From Pseudonocardiaceae bacterium (GTDB taxonomy: Bacteria > Actinomycetota > Actinomycetes > Mycobacteriales > Pseudonocardiaceae): a stretch of 32,566 nt of DNA. The stretch is taken from the NCBI GenBank assembly GCA_009379845.1, contig WHSZ01000071.1:1-32566 (forward strand), in the 5' to 3' direction. A model generated the notes under the pieces. It ran no database searches, was not told the DNA's origin, and worked only from the letters and a program-made list of their open reading frames with translations. This document shows positions 7,096 through 14,969 of the stretch, piece by piece (position 1 is the first letter of the stretch; the number at the start of each line of letters is the position of its first letter). The position numbers and the translations under genes were made by a program.

Positions 7096-8724
7096 ATGAG
7101 CAGGGCAGACGTTCAACGTGAGATTCCCACGGTCGCGACAGTGCGGTCTCCCACGATCGCCCAACTGCTCGAACTGCCGGTGCTGGCCCGTGGCCTGCCT
7201 CAGGTGGTTTCCGGTGAGTCCAATCTGGACCGGAAGGTTCGTTGGGTGCACGCGACCGAGTGGGCGAACCCCGCTGCCACGCTGCGCGGTGGCGAGCTGA
7301 TCTTGACAACCGGCATCGGTTTTCCCGATTCGCTCGACGGATACGCGGCCGAGCTGGCGGACGTGAACGCCGCGGGGCTGGTGCTGGAACTCGGCCGCCG
7401 CTACCGCGAGGTGCCCCAGGAATTGCAGCGCGCCTGCCGCGTTCGCGACGTTCCGCTGATCGTGCTGCACCGCGGTGTGAAGTTCGTTGATGTGACGCAC
7501 GAAGTGCACACCGTGATCCACAGTAACCAGTTGCGATCACTGCGGGACGCGCAACGGATCCATGACACGTTCACCGCGCTCTCGCTGCGTGGCGCGGAGG
7601 CCGACGAGGTCGTCCAGGCCGCCGCGACGATGACCGGACGGGCCGTGGTGCTGGAGAACCTGGTGCACCAGGCGGTGATCTGCCGGCCGGCGCACCGGAC
7701 CTTCGAGGATGTGCTCAACCTGTGGGAGCGCCGTTCCCGGGCCACGAGCTCACCGGTCGAGCGCACCGACGTCGCCGGCCCGGAGGGCTGGCTGGTGACA
7801 TCGGTCGAGCTGCGCGGGCAGCGCTGGGGCCGGCTGATGATGTTGCCGGGTAGCACCGAGGAGCGCGAGTTCCACGCCGAGCACATCATGGTGCTCGAGC
7901 GCGCAGCCATCGCACTGACACTGGCGCGGTTGACACACGACGCGAACTGGGAACGGCAGGCACATCGAACCGCGTTGCGGGATGTCGTCGAGCAGCGCTA
8001 CGGCTCCACAAGCGATGCGAGAGCGAGGGTCGAAGCGCTCGGCGTGCCGACCCGTGGCCGCAAGCTGATCATCGCGCTGGTCCGGACCGGCGTCGGTGAT
8101 CAGGACGGGCTCGCCGAGCGACTCGGCGAATCACTGACCGCGACACCGGCGCTTGTGGGGGATTTCGGCGACGGGCAACTGGTCGTACTGCTTGCCGTGA
8201 AGGAATCCGATTCGTGGCGGCCGTCGGTGCGGCGGATCAGCGAATTGGTGCATGCCAACGGATATCCGGAAGCCACGGTGAGCGTCGGTTCCGAGGTGTC
8301 CGAGCTGTTCCAACTCGCCCAGTCGTTCCGGCAAGCGGAGCAGGTCGCGGACGCGATCCCGCCAGGCACCGGCGGCAAGAGTTTTCACGAGCACGCCGAT
8401 GTCGGGCTGCCCGAGCTGCTCTACGCGTTGCGGGACGATCTGCGGGTTCAGGAGTTCGCCGAGCGCCAGCTCGCCCCGCTGCTCGACTACGACGCGCGGC
8501 ACGGCGCGGATCTTCTGGGCAGCCTGCGCCACTATCTGTGTGCCGCCGGCAACAAGTCGATCGCAGCCAAGCGTGACCACCTATCGAGGCAGGCGTTCTA
8601 CCAACGGCTTCGGGTGATCGAACAGGTACTCGGCTGCGACTTGGAGTCGGGCGAGCAGCGCGCACAGCTGCACGTGGCGATCACCGCACTGGACGCGCAC
8701 CGTCTCGGCAGGCCCGCCCCGTGA
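7096..8724 (+). CDS. PucR-family transcriptional regulator
   Basis: A 542-residue regulator with the PucR architecture. The N-terminal purine-catabolism domain (about residues 20-140) includes IAQLLELPVL and GGELILTTGIGF; a central GGDEF-like/GAF-like segment follows; and the C-terminal helix-turn-helix (about 480-535) includes SIAAKRDHLSRQAFYQRLRV. The family activates or represses genes for nitrogen-compound catabolism such as purines, polyamines and amino acids. I start at ATG 7096, 50 bases after the preceding oxidoreductase, with AAGG upstream; the open frame extends further back but only through that gene. It most likely controls the MFS-HAD-oxidase group. The gene converges with pxpC, only 16 bases away. 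Confidence 0.88.
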   Translation: MSRADVQREIPTVATVRSPTIAQLLELPVLARGLPQVVSGESNLDRKVRWVHATEWANPAATLRGGELILTTGIGFPDSLDGYAAELADVNAAGLVLELGRRYREVPQELQRACRVRDVPLIVLHRGVKFVDVTHEVHTVIHSNQLRSLRDAQRIHDTFTALSLRGAEADEVVQAAATMTGRAVVLENLVHQAVICRPAHRTFEDVLNLWERRSRATSSPVERTDVAGPEGWLVTSVELRGQRWGRLMMLPGSTEEREFHAEHIMVLERAAIALTLARLTHDANWERQAHRTALRDVVEQRYGSTSDARARVEALGVPTRGRKLIIALVRTGVGDQDGLAERLGESLTATPALVGDFGDGQLVVLLAVKESDSWRPSVRRISELVHANGYPEATVSVGSEVSELFQLAQSFRQAEQVADAIPPGTGGKSFHEHADVGLPELLYALRDDLRVQEFAERQLAPLLDYDARHGADLLGSLRHYLCAAGNKSIAAKRDHLSRQAFYQRLRVIEQVLGCDLESGEQRAQLHVAITALDAHRLGRPAP

Positions 8725-8740
8725 GTGGGCGCGCCGCTTC

Positions 8741-9607
8741 TCAACACCGAGCCTGCCGGAACCGCAGCCGCTGCCCAGGACGCGCCTGCGCCGCGAGATC
8801 CAGATCCGCCGACACCACCACGGCAATTACCGGATAGCCGCCGGTGACCGGATGATCGGCGAGGAACAGCGTCGGCCTGCCGGCCGGCGGTACCTGCACC
8901 GCACCCGCCACGGTGCCCTCACTGAGCAATTCGCCGGATTGGGCGCGGGTCAGCTCGGGGCCGTCCAGCCGCATGCCCACCCGGTTGCTGTCCGACGTCA
9001 CCACGAAGGGCTCGGTCAGCAGGCTGGCCAGCGCTCGCTCGGCGAACCAGTCGTCCCGTGGCCCGAGCATCACGCCAAGGGTGAGCTCGCCGTCCGCCAG
9101 CTCCGGCACCGGGGCGGCGTCGACGGTCGGAAACGTCGCCGGCGGCGGGCCCACCGGCAACACCACGCCGGGGGCGAGCACCGGTGGCCCGAGACCGGCG
9201 AGCAGATCCGTGGCTCGCGACCCGAGCACCGGTGCCACGTCGATCCCCCCGCGTACGGCCAGGTAGCTGCGCAACCCCCGATCCGGCGCGCCCATCTCCA
9301 AAGTCGAGCCGGACGGCAGCCGCAGCACCGAATTCGACGCCGCGGCCCTGCCAGCGACCCGCATCGGGCACGGCGCACCGGTCACCGCAACGGTGAGATC
9401 CCGGCCCGCCCGCACGGCCAGCCCGCCCAGCGTCACCTCGAGTGCCGCCGCGCCCTCGTCGTTGCCCACCAGCCGATTTGCCAGCCGGAACGAGCCTCGG
9501 TCCGCGGCCCCGGACGCGCCCACCCCGATACCGGCCAGGCCCGGCCGGCCGAGGTCCTGCACGGTGCACAGCGGCCCGGCCGCCAGTATCCGCACGCTCA
9601 CGGTCAA
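8741..9607 (-). CDS. pxpC: 5-oxoprolinase subunit C (biotin-dependent carboxyltransferase fold)
   Basis: A 288-residue homolog of KipA/PxpC. The N-terminal block contains VQDLGRPGLAGIGVGASGAAD, cut here for length at the family hallmark LGRPG...GASGAAD. Later blocks ALEVTLGG and DHPVTGGYPVIAVV are also typical of this AHS2 domain. With PxpA and PxpB it forms the ATP-dependent enzyme that opens 5-oxoproline (pyroglutamate) to glutamate. The probable start is TTG 9607, overlapping the stop of pxpB (TTGA); GTG 9601 is an alternative. The pxpA-pxpB-pxpC order on the minus strand indicates one operon with translational coupling. Confidence 0.92.
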   Translation of the reverse strand: MTVSVRILAAGPLCTVQDLGRPGLAGIGVGASGAADRGSFRLANRLVGNDEGAAALEVTLGGLAVRAGRDLTVAVTGAPCPMRVAGRAAASNSVLRLPSGSTLEMGAPDRGLRSYLAVRGGIDVAPVLGSRATDLLAGLGPPVLAPGVVLPVGPPPATFPTVDAAPVPELADGELTLGVMLGPRDDWFAERALASLLTEPFVVTSDSNRVGMRLDGPELTRAQSGELLSEGTVAGAVQVPPAGRPTLFLADHPVTGGYPVIAVVVSADLDLAAQARPGQRLRFRQARC

Positions 9608-10218
9608 CCGATCTCGTGGAAAGCCACCCGCACGCCGGGCCGAAGCAGCGCGGGCGGATCGCGGTCGAGACGCCAGATGGGCAGGTCGGTCCGCCCGATC
9701 AGCTGCCAGCCGCCCGGCGAGTTGCGCGGGTAGATCCCGCTGAACCGCCCGGCCAGGCCCACCGACCCGGGTGGAACCGCGGTGCGGGACTCACCGCGTC
9801 GTGGCACCTGTAGCCGGTCGTCCCCACCGACTAGGTACCCGAACCCGGGAGCGAAACCGCCGAACGCGACGGTCCACTCGCCCGTGGTGTGCGCGGCCAC
9901 CACCTCGCGCTCGGTCAGGCCGGTCAGCCGTGCCACCTCGGCGAGGTCGGCCCCGTCGTACACCACCGGCACCTGGACCAGCTCGTTGACCCGGTGCTGC
10001 CCGGACCTCGGCCGGGTGGCACGAACGGCGCGCTCCACCTCCGCGATGTCCGCCCGCCGCGGATCCAGCCGCAGCAGCAGCGTGCGCGCGGCTGGCACCA
10101 GGTCCGTCACACCGTCCGGCGGATCCGCGGCCAGCGCCGCGTGCAACGCCTGCACCGCGGCGAGCCCGTCGAGCTCGATGAGTACTCCGGAGTCCGCGCA
10201 GCGCAGCACTCGCATCAC
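9604..10218 (-). CDS. pxpB: 5-oxoprolinase subunit B (KipI-like)
   Basis: A 204-residue AHS1-domain protein. Diagnostic segments are VPVVYDG, FGGFAPGFGYLVG (about residues 118-130), VPRRGESRTAVPPGSVGLAG and IYPRNSPGGWQLIGRT near the C-terminus. In Bacillus the ortholog KipI also inhibits the sporulation kinase KinA; in most bacteria it is a subunit of 5-oxoprolinase, which the complete pxp set here supports. GTG 10218 lies two bases after the pxpA stop, directly followed by an ATG at 10215 that could equally be used. The gene overlaps pxpC by four bases. Confidence 0.92.
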   Translation of the reverse strand: MMRVLRCADSGVLIELDGLAAVQALHAALAADPPDGVTDLVPAARTLLLRLDPRRADIAEVERAVRATRPRSGQHRVNELVQVPVVYDGADLAEVARLTGLTEREVVAAHTTGEWTVAFGGFAPGFGYLVGGDDRLQVPRRGESRTAVPPGSVGLAGRFSGIYPRNSPGGWQLIGRTDLPIWRLDRDPPALLRPGVRVAFHEIG

Positions 10219-10220
10219 GG

Positions 10221-11009
10221 TCAGGTCTGCGGGACGATCTCGACGCCGGCGGCCAGCAGCGCATCCCGGGTGGTCTGCGCGATCTTGACCGCTCCCTGGG
10301 TGTCCGAGTGCACGAGCAGCGACTCGGCCCGCACCGGGATGATCTCCCCGTCCTGCGAGGTGAGTTCGCCGTCGAAGACCATCCGGACGGCACGCTCCGC
10401 GGCCGCCATCGGATCAGTGATCATCGCGTTCGGCTGGCCACGCGGGACAAGCAGGCCCTCGCTGGTGTAGGCCCGATCGACGAACGCCTCCGCGATCGTG
10501 GTGATCCCGGCTTCCTCGGCGAGCCGCCAGGTTTCCGTCCCGGTCTGGCACAGCACCGGCAGCGCGGCGTTGTACAGCCGGGTCGCGTCGACGATCGCGG
10601 CCGCGTGTGCGGTGTCCTTCGCGGCCACGTTGTAGAGCGCGCCGTGCGCGCGGACGTACGAGACCTGGATGCCGGCCGCGCGGGCGAAGCCGTCAAGCGC
10701 GCCGATCTGATAAAGCAGGTCGTTGGTCAGCGTTTCCTGCTCGACCGCCACGTAGCGGCGGCCGAAACCCGCCAGGTCGCGATAGCTCACCTGGGCTCCC
10801 ACGGACACCCCGTTGCGGGCCGCAGTCTCGCAGGTTCGGCGCATGATGTCGGGGTCGCCCGCGTGGAATCCGCACGCCACGTTCGCGCTGCTCACGATTT
10901 CCAGCAGGCTGTCGTCGTCGGTGAGCGTCCACATGCCGAAGCCCTCACCGATGTCGGTGGTCAGGGACACGACCGGGGCTGTGGCGGAGCCATCCATGCC
11001 CCCCAGCAT
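10221..11009 (-). CDS. pxpA: 5-oxoprolinase subunit A (LamB/YcsF family)
   Basis: A 262-residue LamB/YcsF protein, first gene of the pxp operon. Family blocks are DIGEGFG (about residues 19-25; most members read DLGEGFG), SANVACGFHAGDP, SYRDLAGFGRR and VRAHGALYN. Together with PxpB/PxpC it catalyses ATP-driven hydrolysis of 5-oxoproline, a lactam formed spontaneously from glutamine and glutamate. Two in-frame ATGs are possible, 11009 and 10997; the first is used here because the conserved leader upstream includes it. That leader (11004-11061) is shared with the PLP lyase gene on the other side of the LysR gene. No signal peptide, so cytoplasmic. Confidence 0.92.
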   Translation of the reverse strand: MLGGMDGSATAPVVSLTTDIGEGFGMWTLTDDDSLLEIVSSANVACGFHAGDPDIMRRTCETAARNGVSVGAQVSYRDLAGFGRRYVAVEQETLTNDLLYQIGALDGFARAAGIQVSYVRAHGALYNVAAKDTAHAAAIVDATRLYNAALPVLCQTGTETWRLAEEAGITTIAEAFVDRAYTSEGLLVPRGQPNAMITDPMAAAERAVRMVFDGELTSQDGEIIPVRAESLLVHSDTQGAVKIAQTTRDALLAAGVEIVPQT

Positions 11010-11061
11010 CCGCGCTGCGACTCGACACGTCCAGCGATGATTTCTGCGTCTAACCCGGCAG
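11004..11061 (-). promoter_or_regulatory. Duplicated leader, copy A (in front of pxpA)
   Basis: Read on the minus strand from 11061, this 58-base segment matches copy B (11970-12027, plus strand) without gaps at 46 of 58 positions. The strongest blocks are CTGCCGGGTT, ATCATCGCTGGACGTG and GCGCGGATGCTG, the last including the first start codon. It fills the whole gap between the LysR stop and pxpA. A TGC-N10-GCA dyad near its upstream end is kept in both copies. The identity is seen in the sequence; binding by the LysR protein encoded between the two copies is inferred. Confidence 0.75.
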
Positions 11062-11063
11062 TC

Positions 11064-11927
11064 TCAGTGCACGGTTCGCCGAAGCGCCTCCCGCACCGCG
11101 CGGATCGCGGGGTGCTGCTCGCTGCCTTTGCGTGCCGAGGTGAATATCGTCCGCTCTCCACCGGGCACCGCCGTCAACGGCACCGAAGGTTGCCTGCCGC
11201 GCCACACCAGCTCCGGCAGGAACGCGGCGGCATGCCCGCGTTCCGCCAGCGTCGCGTGCGCGAGCAGGTCGTCGGACTCGTACCGCACATCGGGCTCGAA
11301 ACCAGCCGAGCGGCACATCGCGGTGGCCCATTCGCGGGCCGCGGTGCCGCGCGGCTCCATCACCCACGCGTGCGTCGCCGCCGCGGCCAACGTGATCCCG
11401 CCGGCGGTGGCCAGCCGGATGGGCTCGCGGCAGAGGTCGACGCGGTCCAGCTCGCCGGAAACCGGGGCGGGCGTGCCCGGGTACTCCTCGCCGAGCACCA
11501 GGTCGAAGTCGTGCGCCAGCAAGGCCGGCAGCGCCTGCTCGGGTTCGACCTGGGCAAGCTCCACCCGCAACCGGTTGTGCTCAGCGAGCACGTCGAGCGC
11601 CTCCGGGAGCAGTGCGAGCGTCGCGGTTTGGAAAGATGCCACCCGCACGCGGCCCTTCGGCTCTCCCTCGAACGCGGCCAGCTCCGCCTCGGCCCGTTCC
11701 AGGCGGGCCAGTACCGCTTCGGTGTGCGCGACGAGCGAGCGCCCCGCCTCGGTGAGCCGCACGCCGCGCCCCACCTTGTCCAGCAGCCGGACGCCGACCT
11801 CGTGCTCGAGCAGGGCGATCTGCTGCGAGACACCGGACGGGCTGCTGTGCAGGGCTTCGCCCACCGCGGCGATGGTGCCGCGGCGACTCAACTCGTAGAG
11901 CAACCGGAGCCGACGCACGTCGAGCAT
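11064..11927 (-). CDS. LysR-family transcriptional regulator
   Basis: A 287-residue LysR protein. MLDVRRLRLLYELSRRGTIA leads into the helix-turn-helix (GEALHSSPSGVSQQIALLE, residues about 24-42), and the effector domain (from about residue 85) contains GRVRVASF and DLVLGEEY. I choose ATG 11927 over a TTG at 11969. The family pattern begins at MLDVRRL, and a -10-like TACAGT lies six bases before the ATG, suggesting a leaderless transcript. The gene lies between pxpA (same strand, 54 bases downstream) and the divergent PLP lyase. The same leader sequence stands before both neighbours, so the protein probably controls both. The inducer could be 5-oxoproline or the lyase substrate. Confidence 0.9.
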   Translation of the reverse strand: MLDVRRLRLLYELSRRGTIAAVGEALHSSPSGVSQQIALLEHEVGVRLLDKVGRGVRLTEAGRSLVAHTEAVLARLERAEAELAAFEGEPKGRVRVASFQTATLALLPEALDVLAEHNRLRVELAQVEPEQALPALLAHDFDLVLGEEYPGTPAPVSGELDRVDLCREPIRLATAGGITLAAAATHAWVMEPRGTAAREWATAMCRSAGFEPDVRYESDDLLAHATLAERGHAAAFLPELVWRGRQPSVPLTAVPGGERTIFTSARKGSEQHPAIRAVREALRRTVH

Positions 11928-11933
11928 CTGGCA

Positions 11934-11939
11934 ACTGTA
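11934..11939 (-). promoter_or_regulatory. -10 element of the LysR gene (leaderless start)
   Basis: On the minus strand TACAGT fits the actinobacterial TANNNT pattern and is separated by six bases from ATG 11927, placing the transcription start at or next to the start codon. A weak -35 (TTCACG) lies 18 bases upstream. Leaderless mRNAs are common in actinobacteria, and no ribosome-binding site is visible here. This is an inference from spacing. Confidence 0.45.
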
Positions 11940-11969
11940 GGGCCGAAAGCAGCGAATCGTGAAGCTCAA

Positions 11970-12027
11970 CTGCCGGGTTTAGGGCAATAATCATCGCTGG
12001 ACGTGCGTAATCGGTGCGCGGATGCTG
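11970..12027 (+). promoter_or_regulatory. Duplicated leader, copy B (in front of the PLP lyase)
   Basis: Plus-strand partner of copy A. It begins CTGCCGGGTT and ends with GCGCGGATGCTG, whose ATG at 12022 is the first start codon of the lyase. In both copies a second in-frame ATG follows exactly twelve bases after the first (12034 here, 10997 in pxpA). Here the dyad near the upstream end is TGCC-N8-GGCA, symmetrical over 16 bases. The copy lies just upstream of the -35 region of the divergent LysR gene, a position suited to autoregulation. Confidence 0.75.
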
Positions 12028-13146
12028 CACCATATGACCACGTCCAGCACGCCGGCCGCCCCGACCGCGCGGCCGGCCGGTATCTGGCTGAACCCGCACG
12101 CCCGCGACTGGACGAGCACCGAACCGGCCAGCTGCGGGGATTTCCACGACCGCCTACCCGGTTACGCACCCACCCCGTTGCGCGACGTACCGGACCTCGC
12201 CGAGCAGCTGGGCGTTCGCAGGGTGCTGGTCAAGGACGAGTCGGACCGTTTCGGCCTGCCCGCTTTCAAGATCCTCGGCGCCTCGTGGGGCGTCTACCGA
12301 GCACTCTGCGAACGCCTCGGTACCCAGCCGGAATGGCACACCGTCACGGAGCTCGGCGACGCGATCGCACCGCTCGGCAAGCCTCGCCTGATCACGGCCA
12401 GTGCGGGGAATCACGGCCGGGCCGTCGCCAGGATGGCCCGCTGGCTGGGGTTGCCCGCGGTGATCCTGCTGCCGAGCACCACCAGCGACGGGTTGGCTGA
12501 CGCGATCGGCACCGAGGGCGCCGAGGTGCGGCGAGTCGGCGACAGCTACGACGAGGCCGTCACCACCGCAACCGAACTGGCCGCCCGCGACGAGCGCTAC
12601 CTGCTGGTGCAGGACACCAGCTGGCCTGGCTACGAACGGATCCCCGGCTGGATACGGCAGGGATATCAAACGATGTTCCGGGAGATCGACGATCAGCTCG
12701 TACCCGATCTGGTGGTGGTGCCGGTCGGCGTCGGATCCCTGCTTGGCGCCGCCCTCGAGTACTACCGGGCGACGACCCATCCCACCCGTCCCTCGGTACT
12801 CGCCGTGGAACCGGACACCGCGGCGTGCCTGCTGACCAGCCTGCACGCGGGCCGGCCGGTGACCGTGCCGACCGGGAACACGGTGATGGAGGGCCTCAAC
12901 GCCGGGACGGTCTCCGCGACCGGGTGGCCGACGTTCCGCGACGGGCTGGACGCCACGGTCGCCGTGTCCGATGCGGCCGCCATCCGGGCCGGCGAGCTGC
13001 TCGCCGACAAGGGCATCGGCGTCGGGCCATGTGGTGCGGCGACCCTCGCCGGGCTGTCGGCGGCGGTGTCCGCGAAGGGGGCGAGGGAGGTACTGAACCT
13101 CACACCGGAACGCCGTGTCGTCGCGCTGGGCACGGATGGTCGCTGA
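12022..13146 (+). CDS. PLP-dependent lyase, diaminopropionate ammonia-lyase type
   Basis: A 374-residue fold-type II PLP enzyme. The lysine that binds the cofactor is Lys83 in RFGLPAFKILGASWG, the arrangement found in diaminopropionate ammonia-lyase (DpaL/YgeX). SAGNHGRAVA (127-136) is the substrate-carboxylate loop and PVGVGSLLGA (234-243) is the phosphate loop. MEGLNAGTVS is also typical of that subfamily. DpaL converts 2,3-diaminopropionate to pyruvate and ammonia; related enzymes act on serine, threonine or their derivatives, so the exact substrate is uncertain. ATG 12022 and ATG 12034 are both possible starts. The shared leader ties it to the 5-oxoprolinase operon across the LysR gene. 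Confidence 0.85.
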   Translation: MLHHMTTSSTPAAPTARPAGIWLNPHARDWTSTEPASCGDFHDRLPGYAPTPLRDVPDLAEQLGVRRVLVKDESDRFGLPAFKILGASWGVYRALCERLGTQPEWHTVTELGDAIAPLGKPRLITASAGNHGRAVARMARWLGLPAVILLPSTTSDGLADAIGTEGAEVRRVGDSYDEAVTTATELAARDERYLLVQDTSWPGYERIPGWIRQGYQTMFREIDDQLVPDLVVVPVGVGSLLGAALEYYRATTHPTRPSVLAVEPDTAACLLTSLHAGRPVTVPTGNTVMEGLNAGTVSATGWPTFRDGLDATVAVSDAAAIRAGELLADKGIGVGPCGAATLAGLSAAVSAKGAREVLNLTPERRVVALGTDGR

Positions 13147-13170
13147 CCACCCGGCCGGGCAGCCGTGGTC
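13145..13170 (+). terminator. Hairpin after the PLP lyase gene
   Basis: GACCAC at 13145-13150 pairs with GTGGTC at 13165-13170 around a GC-rich 14-base loop that contains CCCGGCCGGG. It begins at the lyase stop codon. No T-run follows, as is common for actinobacterial terminators. Modest stem, so a tentative call. Confidence 0.35.
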
Positions 13171-13194
13171 CCCGGAGGAGTGACATTCGGACAG

Positions 13195-13207
13195 TGTTAT
13201 GGCAACG
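13195..13207 (+). promoter_or_regulatory. PucR-associated motif upstream of the regulator
   Basis: TGTTATGGCAACG matches TGTCACGGCAACG at 14970-14982 in 11 of 13 positions. The two copies flank the PucR gene, one 52 bases before its start and one before the liv operon. It is a candidate binding site for the encoded regulator. The gap 13147-13259 holds no gene. Confidence 0.4.
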
Positions 13208-13259
13208 TTTGACTACTCCGGAAGCTCTCTTTGGCGATACCGCACCAAGGAGTACAGCG

Positions 13260-14921
13260 TTGGCCAGTGGTTTGACGAGCGACGAGCACAGCGGGCAACG
13301 CCACATGCGCGCGAGCGAAGAGCTGACGGTCAACGACGTCCTGGCGATGGAGCTACTCGCGAATTCCACGGTGCTCGCCGGGAAGGACGGGCTGGATCGG
13401 CGGGTCGAACGGCTGAACGTGATGACCGTGCCGGACATCTTGCCGTGGACCAAAGAGCACGAGTTCATGTTGAGCACCGGCTACCCGCTGCCCGAGACCG
13501 AAGACGAACTTCGCGAGCTGGTGACCCGGTTCGACGAGCGGGGTGTGGCCGCGCTGGGCATCAAATTCGGGCCGTACGCCGCACCGTTGCCGCAGTGCGT
13601 GCTGGACACCGCGGACGCGCTGAACCTGCCGCTGGTGGAGATCCCCGACGACGTCGCGTTCGACGACATCCTCAGCCGCGTCTTCTCGGACATCGTGAAT
13701 CGCCAGGCCGCCACCATCGCCCGCGCCCAGCAGATTCACGACGCCTTCCTGCACATCGTGCTGACCGGCGGGCAACTACCGGAGATCGCGGCGAAGCTCG
13801 CCGAGCTGCTGCACGGTGCCGCGGTGCTGGTCGCGGACGGCAGCGGCCGGCTGCTCGCCACGGTGCACGGCGACGAGCAGTACGAACGGATGGTCGCCAC
13901 CGGTGTGCTGGACGAGCGGCACCGGCTGCGCCCACTCCGCCCGGGAACCCATGAACTCGACGGCAAGCTCGCCGCGATCGTCTCGCCGATCTGTGCGGGT
14001 GCGCTGCGGCACGGGAACCTGGTCGCCGTTGAGAACGCCGAGCGGATGGGCAGCGAAGCGAGCGTCGCGGTCGATCAGGCCGCGCTTGTCGCGGCGCTGG
14101 ACGTGACCCGGCAGTTGGCTGTGGCCGCGGTTGAGCGGCAGTTCGAGTCCAATGTGCTGCACGATCTGGTCACCGGAACCGGTGCGGACGTGGACGATGT
14201 CGTCGCGCGTGGCACGGCGTTCGGCTGGAACCTGGACCGCAGGCTCGTGGTGGTTGTCAGCCGGCCGCCGGAGAGCGCGAACGCGCCGGGGCAACAGCAT
14301 CTCGTGCAGCAGCGTTACATCGACGCGTGGCGTTCCGAGATTCGCGCCGGCGACCGGCACGCCGCGGCAGCCGGATTCGCTACCGACCTGGTCGCCGTGC
14401 TCGGTGCCGGCGAGAACCCCGCCGAACTGGTGCGCGGCGTTACGGCCAGGCTCAAGACGGCGACCCACCGGGACTTCTCGATCGGGATCAGCCGGCCGTT
14501 CGACGATCGCCATCGCATCCCTGGCGCGTATCAGGAGGCGTGTACGGCGCTGACCATGGGACGCAGGGTGAACGGGCCCGGCAAGATCACGGCGTTCGAC
14601 GATCTCGGTCTGTTCCGGTTGTTGAGCCTCGTCGACGATGTCGCGGAGCTGCGGCGGTTCGTGGACGACACGCTCGGCGAGCTACTCCGCCTGGATGCCA
14701 AGCAACGCGACGATCTGCTCCACACACTGCGGGTGCTGCTGGACAAACACCTCAACGTCGCGGAGGCCGCGCGCACCCTGCATTTCCACTACAACACGGT
14801 TCGCTACCGGGTCACTACCTTGGAGCGGCTGGTCGGACCGTTCACTTCGGACGGTTCGTTGTGCCTGCGGCTGTCGGTTGCCTTGCAGGTACTCGAGATG
14901 CACGAGGTCGCACAAGTCTGA
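13260..14921 (+). CDS. PucR-family transcriptional regulator
   Basis: A 553-residue PucR regulator. The N-terminal PucR domain starts with LTVNDVLAMELLANSTVLAG and continues with VPDILPWTKEHEFMLSTGYPL; a middle GAF/GGDEF-like part follows. The C-terminal helix-turn-helix includes LNVAEAARTLHFHYNTVRYR (about 500-520). The start TTG 13260 is decided by AAGGAG at 13247-13252, seven bases upstream; the frame is open further back only through the end of the lyase gene. It is followed by a hairpin terminator and then the liv/CoA-transferase/Mo-hydroxylase operon, which it very probably controls. PucR proteins often regulate molybdenum hydroxylases of purine breakdown, so its presence fits a nitrogen-compound pathway. 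Confidence 0.88.
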   Translation: MASGLTSDEHSGQRHMRASEELTVNDVLAMELLANSTVLAGKDGLDRRVERLNVMTVPDILPWTKEHEFMLSTGYPLPETEDELRELVTRFDERGVAALGIKFGPYAAPLPQCVLDTADALNLPLVEIPDDVAFDDILSRVFSDIVNRQAATIARAQQIHDAFLHIVLTGGQLPEIAAKLAELLHGAAVLVADGSGRLLATVHGDEQYERMVATGVLDERHRLRPLRPGTHELDGKLAAIVSPICAGALRHGNLVAVENAERMGSEASVAVDQAALVAALDVTRQLAVAAVERQFESNVLHDLVTGTGADVDDVVARGTAFGWNLDRRLVVVVSRPPESANAPGQQHLVQQRYIDAWRSEIRAGDRHAAAAGFATDLVAVLGAGENPAELVRGVTARLKTATHRDFSIGISRPFDDRHRIPGAYQEACTALTMGRRVNGPGKITAFDDLGLFRLLSLVDDVAELRRFVDDTLGELLRLDAKQRDDLLHTLRVLLDKHLNVAEAARTLHFHYNTVRYRVTTLERLVGPFTSDGSLCLRLSVALQVLEMHEVAQV

Positions 14922-14923
14922 AG

Positions 14924-14950
14924 ACCGCGACACCCTCCGGTCGTCGCGGT
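14924..14950 (+). terminator. Terminator hairpin after the PucR gene
   Basis: ACCGCGAC (14924-14931) and GTCGCGGT (14943-14950) form a perfect eight-base stem with an 11-base loop, beginning three bases after the PucR stop codon. No T-run follows. It would separate the regulator from the liv operon, whose start is 218 bases further on. Confidence 0.65.
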
Positions 14951-14969
14951 AATCTGTGTGCAAATTTCC

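Noticed and set aside
10308..11990. 560-codon open frame on the plus strand opposite pxpA and the LysR gene
   Set aside because: Low-complexity Arg/Gly/His-rich translation with no family resemblance; it is the antisense of well-supported genes in GC-rich DNA.
13260..13262. Upstream extension of the second PucR gene to 12825
   Set aside because: The extra codons lie inside the PLP lyase gene and are composition-biased; AAGGAG seven bases before TTG 13260 fixes the start.
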